A stretch of 12,854 nucleotides of DNA from Melioribacteraceae bacterium (GCA_027858595.1 JAQICK010000322.1:1-12854), one strand, 5' to 3'; counted from the stretch's first letter, positions 3,976-12,070 are shown. Numbers and translations are program-made. The notes: a model not told the origin generated them from the letters alone.

Positions 3976-5154
3976 TTGAGCGGGATATACGCACAAAATA
4001 ATAGTCCATATTATTGGCTTCGATATTACAATAAGTTTGAAGAAGATCCGAAGAAAAAGCGAAAATCTTTAAACACAAAAATTCCAATTACTGAAGCTGA
4101 TAAAAAAAGGATTACGGTTGCCAAGGCTAAATATGAAAAGGTAGCCCTTGTTGGTACACCAGGACTGAAGAAACTAAAACGAGAGTTTGACCAGGGTTGG
4201 GCAGAATGGGCAATAATGAATAATAGTGGTGTGAAGCTAAAGAAAGATCTTAAACTTTCTGAGGGTTATGAAAAATTCAAAGAATCTCGATCAATTCCAG
4301 GGCTAAGAAATTTCCTTAAGCAAAAAACATTAACTACTTACGCCCTTGCTGTGGATCATTTTATAATCTGTTTGAATGATAAATATATTTACCAGTATAG
4401 CAAAGATGATTACGCCCAACTTCTTTTTTATTTTGAGAAAAAAGGACTTTCGATTAATTCAAGATCAATTTATACAAGAGCATTGAAAACATTATGGAAA
4501 TGGTTTACTGAACAGAGTTATACAAATAAGAATATTATTGAAACAGTAGAAGCAGAAGAAAAAGATCCTTCGCCAATTCCACTAGATGAAATGTATTCGA
4601 TTGTGGATTATATGAAAGAGAAACATTCACAAAAGCATCATTACTGGATAATATATTTTATGCTGCTTACTGGTGTGCGTCCAAGCTCGGCTATTGTGCA
4701 ACTAAAAGAGGATATAGATTTTAAGAGAAAATATATCACGATTAATAATGTAAAAACTGGTGCAAGGAAAGGCAAGAAATTTTATCGCTTCCCTCTTTAT
4801 CCAGAGCTTGAAAGATTGTTAGCTGAGGATATTGGTGTTGTGCAAGGTGATAAGGGAAGATTATTTGACCAGTTTTCAGTAGTTCCAGAAAATTACACCT
4901 GGCCATTATCTTTTTGGAAGAGAACTATTAATACTTTACATGCTTCAAAAATAATCCAAGAGAAATACACGTTGAAACAGATTCGTCCAACGCTAGCAAG
5001 TTATTTAATAAACGTTTACAGCATGGATATTTATGATGTTAAAAGGTTGCTTGATCATACCGATATAAAGATTACTGACAAGCATTATATTAGTTATAAT
5101 ACTCAAAGAGTAAGACAAGACATGAAGACGATTACTTATAAAAGTTTGTTTTAA
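3976..5154 (+). CDS. tyrosine recombinase / phage integrase (392 aa)
   Basis: This integrase should catalyse site-specific insertion and excision of the element. The N-terminal part (about 8-100) begins with an arm-binding-like SPYYWLRYYNK segment; a SAM-like core-binding domain follows (about 105-185), then the catalytic domain (about 200-385). Visible catalytic residues are Arg235 (TGVRPSS), a Lys in the VKTGARKGKK hairpin (about 260-265), Arg337 (KQIRPTLAS), His361 (LLDHTD) and the nucleophile Tyr371 (KHYISY). The usual His of the HxxR box is Lys334 here. The start is a TTG with AGGA 8 nt upstream, and the nearest upstream in-frame stop is at 3946. Its 3' end points at the 3' end of tRNA-Asp, the probable attachment target. 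The family call is secure. Confidence 0.93.
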   Translation: MSGIYAQNNSPYYWLRYYNKFEEDPKKKRKSLNTKIPITEADKKRITVAKAKYEKVALVGTPGLKKLKREFDQGWAEWAIMNNSGVKLKKDLKLSEGYEKFKESRSIPGLRNFLKQKTLTTYALAVDHFIICLNDKYIYQYSKDDYAQLLFYFEKKGLSINSRSIYTRALKTLWKWFTEQSYTNKNIIETVEAEEKDPSPIPLDEMYSIVDYMKEKHSQKHHYWIIYFMLLTGVRPSSAIVQLKEDIDFKRKYITINNVKTGARKGKKFYRFPLYPELERLLAEDIGVVQGDKGRLFDQFSVVPENYTWPLSFWKRTINTLHASKIIQEKYTLKQIRPTLASYLINVYSMDIYDVKRLLDHTDIKITDKHYISYNTQRVRQDMKTITYKSLF

Positions 5155-5173
5155 AGTTGAGGATTTGTAAAAA

Positions 5174-5193
5174 GTGTTATAAAAGGTGTTATA
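5174..5193. repeat. direct repeat GTGTTATA x2, possible integrase arm sites
   Basis: GTGTTATA occurs at 5174-5181 and 5186-5193, 12 nt apart, between the integrase stop and the tRNA terminator. Short direct repeats next to the crossover site are typical binding sites for integrase arm domains, but two 8-mers in AT-rich DNA are weak evidence. Confidence 0.35.
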
Positions 5194-5219
5194 GTTTTTA
5201 TTTTTCATTTCTTTAACAT

Positions 5220-5256
5220 AAAAAAAGCCTTGTAAGTTGTTATCCTACAAGGCTTT
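5220..5256 (-). terminator. rho-independent terminator after tRNA-Asp
   Basis: On the minus strand an 11-bp perfect stem (AAAGCCTTGTA with TACAAGGCTTT, arms 5246-5256 and 5224-5234) with an 11-nt loop is followed by a run of T (7 in 5220-5226 on the minus strand, partly in the stem). It ends the tRNA transcript. On the plus strand the same hairpin may also stop the integrase transcript, though its T-run there is short. Confidence 0.85.
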
Positions 5257-5262
5257 GAAATG

Positions 5263-5336
5263 CGGGGTCGACGAGACTCGAACTCGCGACCCCCTGCGTG
5301 ACAGGCAGGTGCTCTAACCAACTGAGCTACGACCCC
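5263..5336 (-). tRNA. tRNA-Asp (anticodon GTC)
   Basis: The minus strand folds into a full cloverleaf of 74 nt: 7-bp acceptor stem (GGGGTCG with CGACCCC), D arm with AGCTCAGTTGGTTAGAGC, anticodon stem CCTGC/GCAGG around loop CTGTCAC, and T arm GCGAGTTCGAGTCTCGT. The anticodon GTC is at 5300-5302. The discriminator base is G, as expected for Asp, and the CCA end is not encoded. The gene is intact, so if the neighbouring element inserted into its 3' end it restored the sequence, as tRNA-targeting integrases do. Confidence 0.97.
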
Positions 5337-5369
5337 ATTTCATAAATAGTTCTAAAAAGAACGAATCCT

Positions 5370-5398
5370 AAATTACAAACATTTTTATTTTTTTGCAA
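5370..5398 (-). promoter_or_regulatory. possible promoter of tRNA-Asp
   Basis: On the minus strand, TTGCAA (5393-5398) and TAATTT (5370-5375) are 17 nt apart and would start transcription near 5363, about 27 nt before the mature tRNA. The -10 box is a weak match. No terminator is visible after pfkA, so read-through could also supply the tRNA. Confidence 0.35.
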
Positions 5399-5414
5399 AT
5401 ATTTTTTATGATTT

Positions 5415-6521
5415 TTATAATTTTTTTGACCCGAAACATACACCAACAGCTTTTGCAGATAAAACTGCTTGATCAGTTGGTTTTACTAACTTTTGACTTT
5501 TAATTGCATCTTCAATAGTTACGCTTTTTACTTCGTTTCCTTTAAGAGCAACCATTCTTCCAAATTTTTTCTTAATTGCTAAATTAATAGCAAATGTTCC
5601 AAATTTTGTTGATAAAATTCTATCATATGGAGTTGGTGAACCTCCTCTTTGGAGATGTCCTAAAACAGTATAACGCGTTTCTAATCCTGTGTTATCTTCA
5701 ATATTTTTAGCCACAATTTCGGCCACCCCACCAAGCTGAATTGGATCAGTTCTTTTAGCATCTGTTTTCTTAACAACCAGTTGTCCGCCTTTAGGCATAG
5801 AGCCTTCAGCAACACAAACTATACTATATTTTTTTCCCATCATAGAACGACGCTTAACTTTTTCATAAATTGCGTTCCAATCAAACGGCATTTCAGGAAG
5901 AAGAATAATGTCTGCTCCTCCAGCCAGTCCTCCATTTAATGCTAACCATCCAGCATATCTTCCCATAGTTTCAATAACCATTACTCGATGATGAGCTGAT
6001 GCTGTAGTTCTTAATCTATCAATAGCTTCAGTAATAACAAAAACTGCCGAGTCATGTCCAAAAGTTAAATCGGTTGCTTCCAAATCGTTATCAATTGTTT
6101 TAGGAACACCAATTACGTTCATACCTAGAGCCATTAATCCTTTAGAAATATGCATTGTTCCATCACCACCTATTGCAATTAGAGCATCTAATCCCCAAGC
6201 ATCATAATGTTCCATTGCTTCTTTCGATTTATTTAAAATTTTAATTTTGCCGTCCACTTCTACAGGCCAATGAAAAGGATCTCCTTTATTAGATGAGCCA
6301 ATAATTGTTCCACCCTGCGAGAGAATTCCTGAAACATCTTTATCGTAAAGTTCTATTGCTTTTCCAGTTACAAGCCCTTCAAAACCATCTAAAATACCAA
6401 GCACTTTTAATCCATGATCTAGTGCAGGCTTAGTTACACCGCGTATAACAGCGTTTAATCCTGGGCAATCGCCACCACCAGTTAAAATACCAATTCTTTT
6501 GATTTGTTTACTTTGTGCCAT
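5415..6521 (-). CDS. pfkA: 6-phosphofructokinase (368 aa)
   Basis: PFK phosphorylates fructose 6-phosphate to fructose 1,6-bisphosphate in glycolysis. The phosphoryl-donor loop GGGD is at 15-18, IGGDGTMHI around 117-125, the catalytic PKTIDND at 140-146 (Asp144 as base), the substrate-binding MGRYAGWLAL at 186-195 and LGHLQRGGSPTPYDR at 287-301. The length is a little above the 320 residues of E. coli PfkA. Gly121 in GGDGT is typical of ATP-using enzymes, whereas PPi enzymes have Asp there. Lys141 in PKTIDND is usual in PPi enzymes and in the group III PFKs and differs from the Gly of E. coli. ATP is therefore the likelier donor, but not certain. GAGGA lies about 5 nt before the ATG, and rnhC ends only 26 nt upstream, so the two genes are probably co-transcribed. 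Confidence 0.95.
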   Translation of the reverse strand: MAQSKQIKRIGILTGGGDCPGLNAVIRGVTKPALDHGLKVLGILDGFEGLVTGKAIELYDKDVSGILSQGGTIIGSSNKGDPFHWPVEVDGKIKILNKSKEAMEHYDAWGLDALIAIGGDGTMHISKGLMALGMNVIGVPKTIDNDLEATDLTFGHDSAVFVITEAIDRLRTTASAHHRVMVIETMGRYAGWLALNGGLAGGADIILLPEMPFDWNAIYEKVKRRSMMGKKYSIVCVAEGSMPKGGQLVVKKTDAKRTDPIQLGGVAEIVAKNIEDNTGLETRYTVLGHLQRGGSPTPYDRILSTKFGTFAINLAIKKKFGRMVALKGNEVKSVTIEDAIKSQKLVKPTDQAVLSAKAVGVCFGSKKL

Positions 6522-6547
6522 AAAATCCTCATAGATTCTTTAATTAT

Positions 6548-7447
6548 TTAACAATACTTCTTTACAGTTTTAAAATGAATTTTTGATACTTTACTTAATT
6601 CTTCAGCAGAATATTTTTTGATGAAAAACTTAACAATATCTTCTACACCGTTTGATGCACCTTTGGGTAAATCAAGGTAAGTTTCTTTTATTTTTAAAAA
6701 CCATTTATTAAAAGTATCTCGTGCAATAATAGACGCAGCGGCAACTCCAATAAATCTTTCACCTTTTGTAATTTGTAAAACATCAACCTTACTATCGTAA
6801 TTTTTACTAGTAATGTTTAATGCTCTGTTACTAAATTTATCAACAATAATGTTTTGGCATTTAAATTTATCCAAAAGATTTGAGATAGCTTTGGAGTGAG
6901 TCCAAATAAGTAAAGCATTTAAGTTGTTAAATTTTGCATATAACTCGTTGTATTTTTCTGGGAAAAGAGGAATGGTTTCAAAATTATTTGGGAATTCTGA
7001 CCTTAACTTTTTTGCAATTTCAGTTATTTGTGATTCACTTAAATCCTTACTGTCTCTAACTCCTAACTGAGCTAATCGTTGTTTAACTTTTTCGTCAACA
7101 TAAAATGCAGTTGTAATTAACGGACCAAAAACATCACCTTTCCCAGATTCATCACTTCCAATATATTCTTTGGGTTCATCATTGTCAGTTGAAAAACTTA
7201 GTAATTGTTGTTCAAATATTAAAGGAGAAATTTCTGTGTAAAGTAACGAATCTTTATTTCCTTGCAGAATTGTTTTAACACCTTTTTTTCCAAAATAGAC
7301 TTGAACTTTAATTTTATCTCTATCACTTGATGTTACAAACTCGTAGTTATATTGCTTCTCCTCAATGCCGGAACAGGTTAACCCTATAGCAATAAGTTCT
7401 TCTCTAGTTGATGAAATTTTTATTTTTGCAGTTTGTTGTACGTTCAT
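6548..7447 (-). CDS. rnhC: ribonuclease HIII (299 aa)
   Basis: RNase HIII cuts the RNA strand of RNA-DNA hybrids. The N-terminal 90 or so residues form the TBP-like substrate-binding domain characteristic of RNase HIII. The catalytic domain starts at YIGSDESGKGDVFGPL with metal ligands Asp99 and Glu100 (counted from ATG 7447); Asp203 in IIVDKF and Asp244 in SIIARD complete the site. The DESGKGD form with the TBP-like domain separates HIII from HII. A TTG 48 nt upstream would add 16 residues, but it precedes the conserved region and has no ribosome binding site, so I use the ATG, whose own ribosome binding site is also weak. The T9SS gene terminator lies just upstream, so rnhC and pfkA form their own transcription unit. 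Confidence 0.92.
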   Translation of the reverse strand: MNVQQTAKIKISSTREELIAIGLTCSGIEEKQYNYEFVTSSDRDKIKVQVYFGKKGVKTILQGNKDSLLYTEISPLIFEQQLLSFSTDNDEPKEYIGSDESGKGDVFGPLITTAFYVDEKVKQRLAQLGVRDSKDLSESQITEIAKKLRSEFPNNFETIPLFPEKYNELYAKFNNLNALLIWTHSKAISNLLDKFKCQNIIVDKFSNRALNITSKNYDSKVDVLQITKGERFIGVAAASIIARDTFNKWFLKIKETYLDLPKGASNGVEDIVKFFIKKYSAEELSKVSKIHFKTVKKYC

Positions 7448-7520
7448 ATAGTATTTTTTTTTGGTAACCAATATACACAAATACAGCTTATTCAATTTTG
7501 AGTTAAGTTTTAAAATATAA

Positions 7521-7550
7521 GAAGCCCGACTTTTCTAAAAATCGGGCTTC
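7521..7550 (-). terminator. terminator after the T9SS-exported protein gene
   Basis: A 9-bp stem, GAAGCCCGA (7521-7529) with TCGGGCTTC (7542-7550), extended by a TTTT/AAAA pairing inside, follows the 7583 stop codon. The minus-strand tail is T-rich but interrupted (TTATATTTT). It separates the secreted-protein gene from rnhC. Confidence 0.75.
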
Positions 7551-7582
7551 AACTATCTTGATACTAAGATCTTAAATCTTAC

Positions 7583-9382
7583 TTATTTTAGCAATTGCAT
7601 TTTAATTGATTTATTGAAATTACCAAATTTCATAGTTGCAATGTAATTACCACTAGCTACTTTGCTACCAAAATTATTTGTTCCATTCCAAGTTACTTCA
7701 TAACTTCCTTTTGAAAAGTTTTCGTTATTAACTAATGTTTTAACTTTGCTACCTAACATATCGTAAATTATCACAGATATCTTTTTAGATACTGGAAGTG
7801 AAAATCTGATATTAGTTGTTGGGTTAAATGGATTTGGATAATTTTGATTTAATGTATAATCGTTTGGAGTAATAATTGTAAGTTCTTTCGCTTCAACTCC
7901 AGTTCCTACAGAAGATTCTAAAATTCTTAAACCCCATTTTTTAGGATTTAGAACTTTAGTAACAACAGAATCATATTTCCCAGAATTCCACGTTAAATTA
8001 ATTACTTCAATACTATCAACAACACCTTGATAAGGTAATATTAAGTCCTGTTTTCCATCTTTATCAATATCTGTGTTTTTAGCAAATAATTTGGAGACAA
8101 AACCATAATCTGGAGTATGGATAGTATCAAGAATACCAACAGAATCTTTATATGTAATAGCACTGTACATATCAGATTCGTTCTCATATATTATAGAAAA
8201 AATCCAATTATTAATATCTGTTTTATCACCACCTTGGAACTCAGCAGAAGTAACATTATGACCTAAACCACCAGCAACATAAAGGTTAGTTTTACCATTG
8301 GCGTCTAAATCTCCGAAACCAATTCCAAACTGATTTGCTGCAGAAACTGAACTCATATCAATGAGCATTGCATTTGTAGAATCAATTTCATTTGTATTTT
8401 GTCCATCTTCATAATGAATCATGTGAAGAAAACCTTTACTACCACTATTATAAGTTGGTAAATAAACTTCTTCTCTTCCATCGCTATCAATATCAGTAAC
8501 AACACCAGCAAAAAGTGCTACATCATCTGAAGTTGATAACAATAGATTTTGTTTACCATTATCTTTTATTGCTAATTCATATGTGTCTTTTGCAGGTACA
8601 GTTATTGGAGTTACATTTTTATTGTTCCAGTTATGAAGAATAATCTCAGAATTTCCAACACCATCAAGATTTGCTGCATGTAAAGCATAAGGGCTTCCGC
8701 CTCCGCCCCAATCTGCTAATCCATCTCGAGAAAACTCAGCTTCTAAAAATAGACTAGAGAACGCTGGAGAATCCGTTTGCCAATTTCCACTTCCACTAAA
8801 TATGTAGTAATTGTCAGAATCTGCACCACTTGCATTAGTAGCCATTAATAGCTCATCCACATCATCACCATCAACATCTGTAACTTCAAAGTATTCAGAG
8901 TAAAATGCACCAGTACCACTAGTACCAAAGTCATATTGATATGAAGGCATAGTTCCGAAATTCCAACTATCAGCAACTCCATCCCATTCGTAAATTACTA
9001 TTCCTATAGGATCAACTTGAAAAATAATTTCATTCAAGCCATCATTATCAAGATCACCACTGGTTACAAATCTTGGAGTACTAGAACTATATCCTGCAGG
9101 TTCTAGTTCAATTCTTGAAGTCCATTTTAACTCAAGAGAATCATTTCCAACAACTGCAAATACAGAAACCGTATGGTAAACGTAGTTTGCTACAAGAACA
9201 GCTGAAACACCATCACCTAATAAATCTTCGTGAAAGTTAGCACCTCTTAATGCTATCAAACCCGAATGAACCGAATCTTGTTCTGGAGTTGGAGCATTAT
9301 AAAATGCAGAAATATTTGTCTCTTGTGCAAGTATAGGGACAAACGTTATTTGAAATAATAAAACAAATAATAATTTTTTCAT
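7583..9382 (-). CDS. secreted FG-GAP/VCBS-repeat protein with T9SS sorting domain (599 aa)
   Basis: A 20-residue signal peptide (MKKLLFVLLFQITFVPILAQ) is followed by at least six FG-GAP/VCBS-like repeats with calcium-binding acidic loops: DLDNDG (110), DVDGDD (169), NLDGVG (238), DIDSDG (297), DLDANG (358) and DIDKDG (438), spaced about 60-80 residues, as in a beta-propeller. Residues about 505-599 are a T9SS type A / FlgD-like sorting domain with NYPNPFNP at 514-521, YDMLGSKVKTL and a SGNYIATMKFGN end. The product should cross the outer membrane by type IX secretion and be released or anchored at the surface. The ATG at 9382 is set by an AGGAGGT ribosome binding site and the signal peptide; an upstream TTG at 9466 is rejected. 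The ligand or substrate is unknown, and no enzyme domain is visible. Confidence 0.88.
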   Translation of the reverse strand: MKKLLFVLLFQITFVPILAQETNISAFYNAPTPEQDSVHSGLIALRGANFHEDLLGDGVSAVLVANYVYHTVSVFAVVGNDSLELKWTSRIELEPAGYSSSTPRFVTSGDLDNDGLNEIIFQVDPIGIVIYEWDGVADSWNFGTMPSYQYDFGTSGTGAFYSEYFEVTDVDGDDVDELLMATNASGADSDNYYIFSGSGNWQTDSPAFSSLFLEAEFSRDGLADWGGGGSPYALHAANLDGVGNSEIILHNWNNKNVTPITVPAKDTYELAIKDNGKQNLLLSTSDDVALFAGVVTDIDSDGREEVYLPTYNSGSKGFLHMIHYEDGQNTNEIDSTNAMLIDMSSVSAANQFGIGFGDLDANGKTNLYVAGGLGHNVTSAEFQGGDKTDINNWIFSIIYENESDMYSAITYKDSVGILDTIHTPDYGFVSKLFAKNTDIDKDGKQDLILPYQGVVDSIEVINLTWNSGKYDSVVTKVLNPKKWGLRILESSVGTGVEAKELTIITPNDYTLNQNYPNPFNPTTNIRFSLPVSKKISVIIYDMLGSKVKTLVNNENFSKGSYEVTWNGTNNFGSKVASGNYIATMKFGNFNKSIKMQLLK

Positions 9383-9385
9383 AAT

Positions 9386-9392
9386 ACCTCCT
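9386..9392 (-). promoter_or_regulatory. strong ribosome binding site AGGAGGT
   Basis: Full anti-16S match 3 nt before the ATG at 9382. It decides the start of the T9SS-exported protein against an upstream TTG. Confidence 0.85.
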
Positions 9393-9437
9393 AAGTATTT
9401 TGATTGTTTAAATATAGTAGCTTTTTTAGTTATTCGT

Positions 9438-9466
9438 ATAATACTACAAACTTTACTAAAATACAA
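9438..9466 (-). promoter_or_regulatory. sigma70-like promoter of the T9SS-exported protein gene
   Basis: On the minus strand, TTGTAT (9461-9466) and TATTAT (9438-9443) are 17 nt apart. The predicted start near 9431 leaves a leader of about 50 nt before the ATG at 9382. It lies in the gap after the phosphatase gene, which shows no terminator. Confidence 0.5.
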
Positions 9467-9505
9467 TAAGTATTAGTTTAATGGCATAAACTATCCAAAT
9501 TTTAC

Positions 9506-12070
9506 CTAAATAGTTTTAACTAACACAAAAGTAATATCATCGTTTTGAGGAAAAATTTTACGGTGTAGATTTAACGATTTAGTTAGTCCATCTTTAATAA
9601 CAGATGTTTTTAGTTCAGATTTTGAAACTAGAAATTCATTTAATTTTGCGTCTCCGAACATCTCTTTTTCGCTATTCATTGCTTCTGTAACACCATCGGA
9701 ATAGAATGTGAAAAATGAATTGTTTGTAAGTTCAATTTCGAATTCTTCTAAATTTTTATTAAATATTTTCCCTTCCTCTAATCCAATACCTATTCCAGAA
9801 GGAATAATTTCTTGCAAATTATTATCTTTTATTAAAACTGTTGGGGTGTGGCCTGCTCTACAAATTTTCACATTGTTTTTTTCTGTGTCAAATAATGCTA
9901 TGGTAGCTGTTATAAACCAGCTCTTTTCCATTTCTAAAAAAATTCGAGAATTGATTTCAGAGAGGATATTAAAAGGAGTATTCTTTTCTGTGCAATATAA
10001 TTTCACCATTGTTTGCAATTTAGACATATAGAAAGATGCAGCAAGCCCTTTGCCAGATACATCTCCGACAATGACAAATACTTTTGAATCACTTACTTTT
10101 ATCACGTCAAAATAATCGCCCCCAACTTGCATTGCTGGAATCATAACTCCGCTAATATCAAGTCCGTTTACTTTTGGAATTGACTCTGGAAGCAAACTGT
10201 TCTGAATGCGTCTTGCATTTTCGAGGTCTCTGTCAATTACTAATTTTTCTCTCTCGGATTCATAAAGCCTAGCATTTTCAACAGCAACAGCAGTTTGGTT
10301 TGCAGCAGCGGTAAGAAGTTCTATATCTTTGCCAGCAAATCGAGAGCCTGAATATTTTAATCCAAACAATAGAAGTCCGATAATTTTGTTTTTTATGATT
10401 AAAGGAATAACTGTATAGATTCCGTGCTCGACTAATACTTCAGCAGATTCTGGACAAACTATTTTAAACTCACTATCCTCAATTACCTGATCTTGTTTAG
10501 CTTCCTTTTTCTCAGCAAGAAATTTCAATAAATCTTCTTCGTTAGATTTAAGGACAAAAGTTTCGCTATTAATTCCAACACCTTCCTTGAGTTCATAATT
10601 TTGAGAATCTTCATTTTTCAAAGCAATTCCAAAAACTGCCAGTTTTAGAGAGTCGATAAAAGTATTTGTAGTTGAACGCAAAATATTTTCTAATCCAAAA
10701 ATTGTAACAACATCGTTGCTAAACTTTAGAAGGACTTGTTGGGATGCAAATTGCTCAGGATAAAACTTCTTAATTATTAAATTTTGAAATTTATCTTTAG
10801 TAGATTGGAACACAATTGCGAAAGCGACAAAAATTATTGCTGCAATAAGAGTTTGGTATTCCGTTCCAATAGCAGAACTGAGAGATTGCCCAAGCAAATA
10901 AATAACAAAGAAATAGGTTGCTGCGATGCTTATGGTTGCAAATCCATACATAACTGTTGTTTTCACAAAATCGGAGACATCCAATAAAGAGTATTTAAAT
11001 ATTGAATAACCAAATGCAACGGGTAATAAAGCAATTAAAATAATTGGAGTAAAAAACTCAGGTTGATTATACCTCATTGCAGCTGAACCTGAAAAAGATA
11101 GAACTATAGAATAGATTACTGCAGAAATTCCTAAAGTATAGGAAATAAGGATTAAAAATATTGGTTTTCGATCTATTTTGTTTTCAATTTTTAAGTAGTT
11201 TATAAAAAGGGAAACTAAACCGATAATGCCTGAAATAAAAATAGCCATTAAAGTAGCTGAACCTAAACCTGCATAAAACCTGTAAAAATTAATCTCGCCT
11301 GAATAAACAAATAAATATTTAACAACAACTAACGAAGAGAAAATTAATGCTGGAAGAACATATACAGCTTTGTTTATCCATGGTTTGTTGAAAAACTGAA
11401 TTTGATTTGGGAATATCCAGAAAAACTTAATTATCAAAAATGGAAGAAATATTACACCAAACGTCCAGAGGTGATCCACAATTTGTATGAGTATTGTATT
11501 CTTAAACAAAGGGTTATTAATGCTATCAAATATTAACAAATTAAAGGATGCCGAGAGAACTAAAGCAATTCCAATACGGAAAAATGTAATTTGAGTTTCA
11601 CCATTCTCTTTAGATTTAATTACAATAAATCCGACAAGTAACCAAATAAAACCGAGTAGAGCAAATGCAAATCCGCCAAACTGGATTAGCTTTTTAACTT
11701 CTACTTTAGTTTCGAAAATTTCATCATTTCTTGAAACAGCATAAAGTGCCGAATCCCCTTCTGCCATGCTATTAAGAATTGAAGTTGCTTCATTAAGTCT
11801 AAGTATTGGTTTGTTATTAATTTGCAATAACTGATCGCCGTCTCTAATGCCAGCTTTCCAAGTTACGCCGTCCAATTTTACATCATTAAAAAAGAAACCC
11901 ACACTATCTTTAGAAACCTCTTGAGGTTCCCACAAACACTCATCGTTAGGTTGAGGAGTAATTTCAAGAATAAAATAGAATTGTGCTAAAACCAATACGG
12001 ATAAAACCAGCACTATTGGGGCAATTATTTTGCTTCTATATTTCGATAATATGTTTTCTATTCTATCCAA
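9506..12070 (-). CDS. membrane SpoIIE/RsbU-type PP2C phosphatase with PDZ and GAF domains (854 aa)
   Basis: The domains in order are an N-terminal membrane helix (14-36); a PDZ-like domain (about 55-125: VGFFFNDV ... KAGIRDGDQLLQINNKPI), probably periplasmic; about eight membrane helices (131-151, 160-181, 196-219, 234-254, 266-290, 303-326, 338-356, 370-420); a cytoplasmic GAF domain (about 440-605) and a SpoIIE PP2C domain (about 615-854). Metal-binding motifs are intact: GGDYFDV (Asp652), VGDVSGKG (Asp670), YSDGVTEA (Asp792) and NDDITFV (Asp845). RsbU-type phosphatases dephosphorylate STAS anti-sigma antagonists, so this may pass an envelope signal to gene expression; its partner is not in the window. 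The start is a TTG 4 nt after the stop of the upstream phosphatase gene, the only start available before the first helix, suggesting translational coupling. Confidence 0.88.
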   Translation of the reverse strand: MDRIENILSKYRSKIIAPIVLVLSVLVLAQFYFILEITPQPNDECLWEPQEVSKDSVGFFFNDVKLDGVTWKAGIRDGDQLLQINNKPILRLNEATSILNSMAEGDSALYAVSRNDEIFETKVEVKKLIQFGGFAFALLGFIWLLVGFIVIKSKENGETQITFFRIGIALVLSASFNLLIFDSINNPLFKNTILIQIVDHLWTFGVIFLPFLIIKFFWIFPNQIQFFNKPWINKAVYVLPALIFSSLVVVKYLFVYSGEINFYRFYAGLGSATLMAIFISGIIGLVSLFINYLKIENKIDRKPIFLILISYTLGISAVIYSIVLSFSGSAAMRYNQPEFFTPIILIALLPVAFGYSIFKYSLLDVSDFVKTTVMYGFATISIAATYFFVIYLLGQSLSSAIGTEYQTLIAAIIFVAFAIVFQSTKDKFQNLIIKKFYPEQFASQQVLLKFSNDVVTIFGLENILRSTTNTFIDSLKLAVFGIALKNEDSQNYELKEGVGINSETFVLKSNEEDLLKFLAEKKEAKQDQVIEDSEFKIVCPESAEVLVEHGIYTVIPLIIKNKIIGLLLFGLKYSGSRFAGKDIELLTAAANQTAVAVENARLYESEREKLVIDRDLENARRIQNSLLPESIPKVNGLDISGVMIPAMQVGGDYFDVIKVSDSKVFVIVGDVSGKGLAASFYMSKLQTMVKLYCTEKNTPFNILSEINSRIFLEMEKSWFITATIALFDTEKNNVKICRAGHTPTVLIKDNNLQEIIPSGIGIGLEEGKIFNKNLEEFEIELTNNSFFTFYSDGVTEAMNSEKEMFGDAKLNEFLVSKSELKTSVIKDGLTKSLNLHRKIFPQNDDITFVLVKTI

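Noticed and set aside
3887..4087. Minus-strand open frame of 66 codons
   Set aside because: Antisense to the integrase start and the gap before it; Phe/Cys/Leu-rich composition typical of reversed AT-rich coding DNA.
5005..5208. Minus-strand open frame with a YNTFYNTFYK repeat
   Set aside because: Antisense to the integrase end; the peptide repeat simply reflects the GTGTTATA direct repeat in noncoding DNA.
1..5222. Second copy of the tRNA-Asp 3' end as the other attachment site
   Set aside because: By eye no match to the acceptor/T-arm sequence was found on either strand, so no left boundary is claimed.
5349..5362. Small hairpin GTTCT-AAAA-AGAAC between pfkA and tRNA-Asp
   Set aside because: Five weak base pairs and no T-run; not convincing as a pfkA terminator.
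9383..9466. N-terminal extension of the T9SS-exported protein from TTG 9466
   Set aside because: A signal peptide starts at ATG 9382 behind an AGGAGGT site, and the extension overlaps the predicted promoter.
9708..10031. Plus-strand open frame of 107 codons, and shorter ones at 10784-10987 and 11983-12195
   Set aside because: All are antisense to the SpoIIE phosphatase genes, whose motifs are intact on the minus strand.
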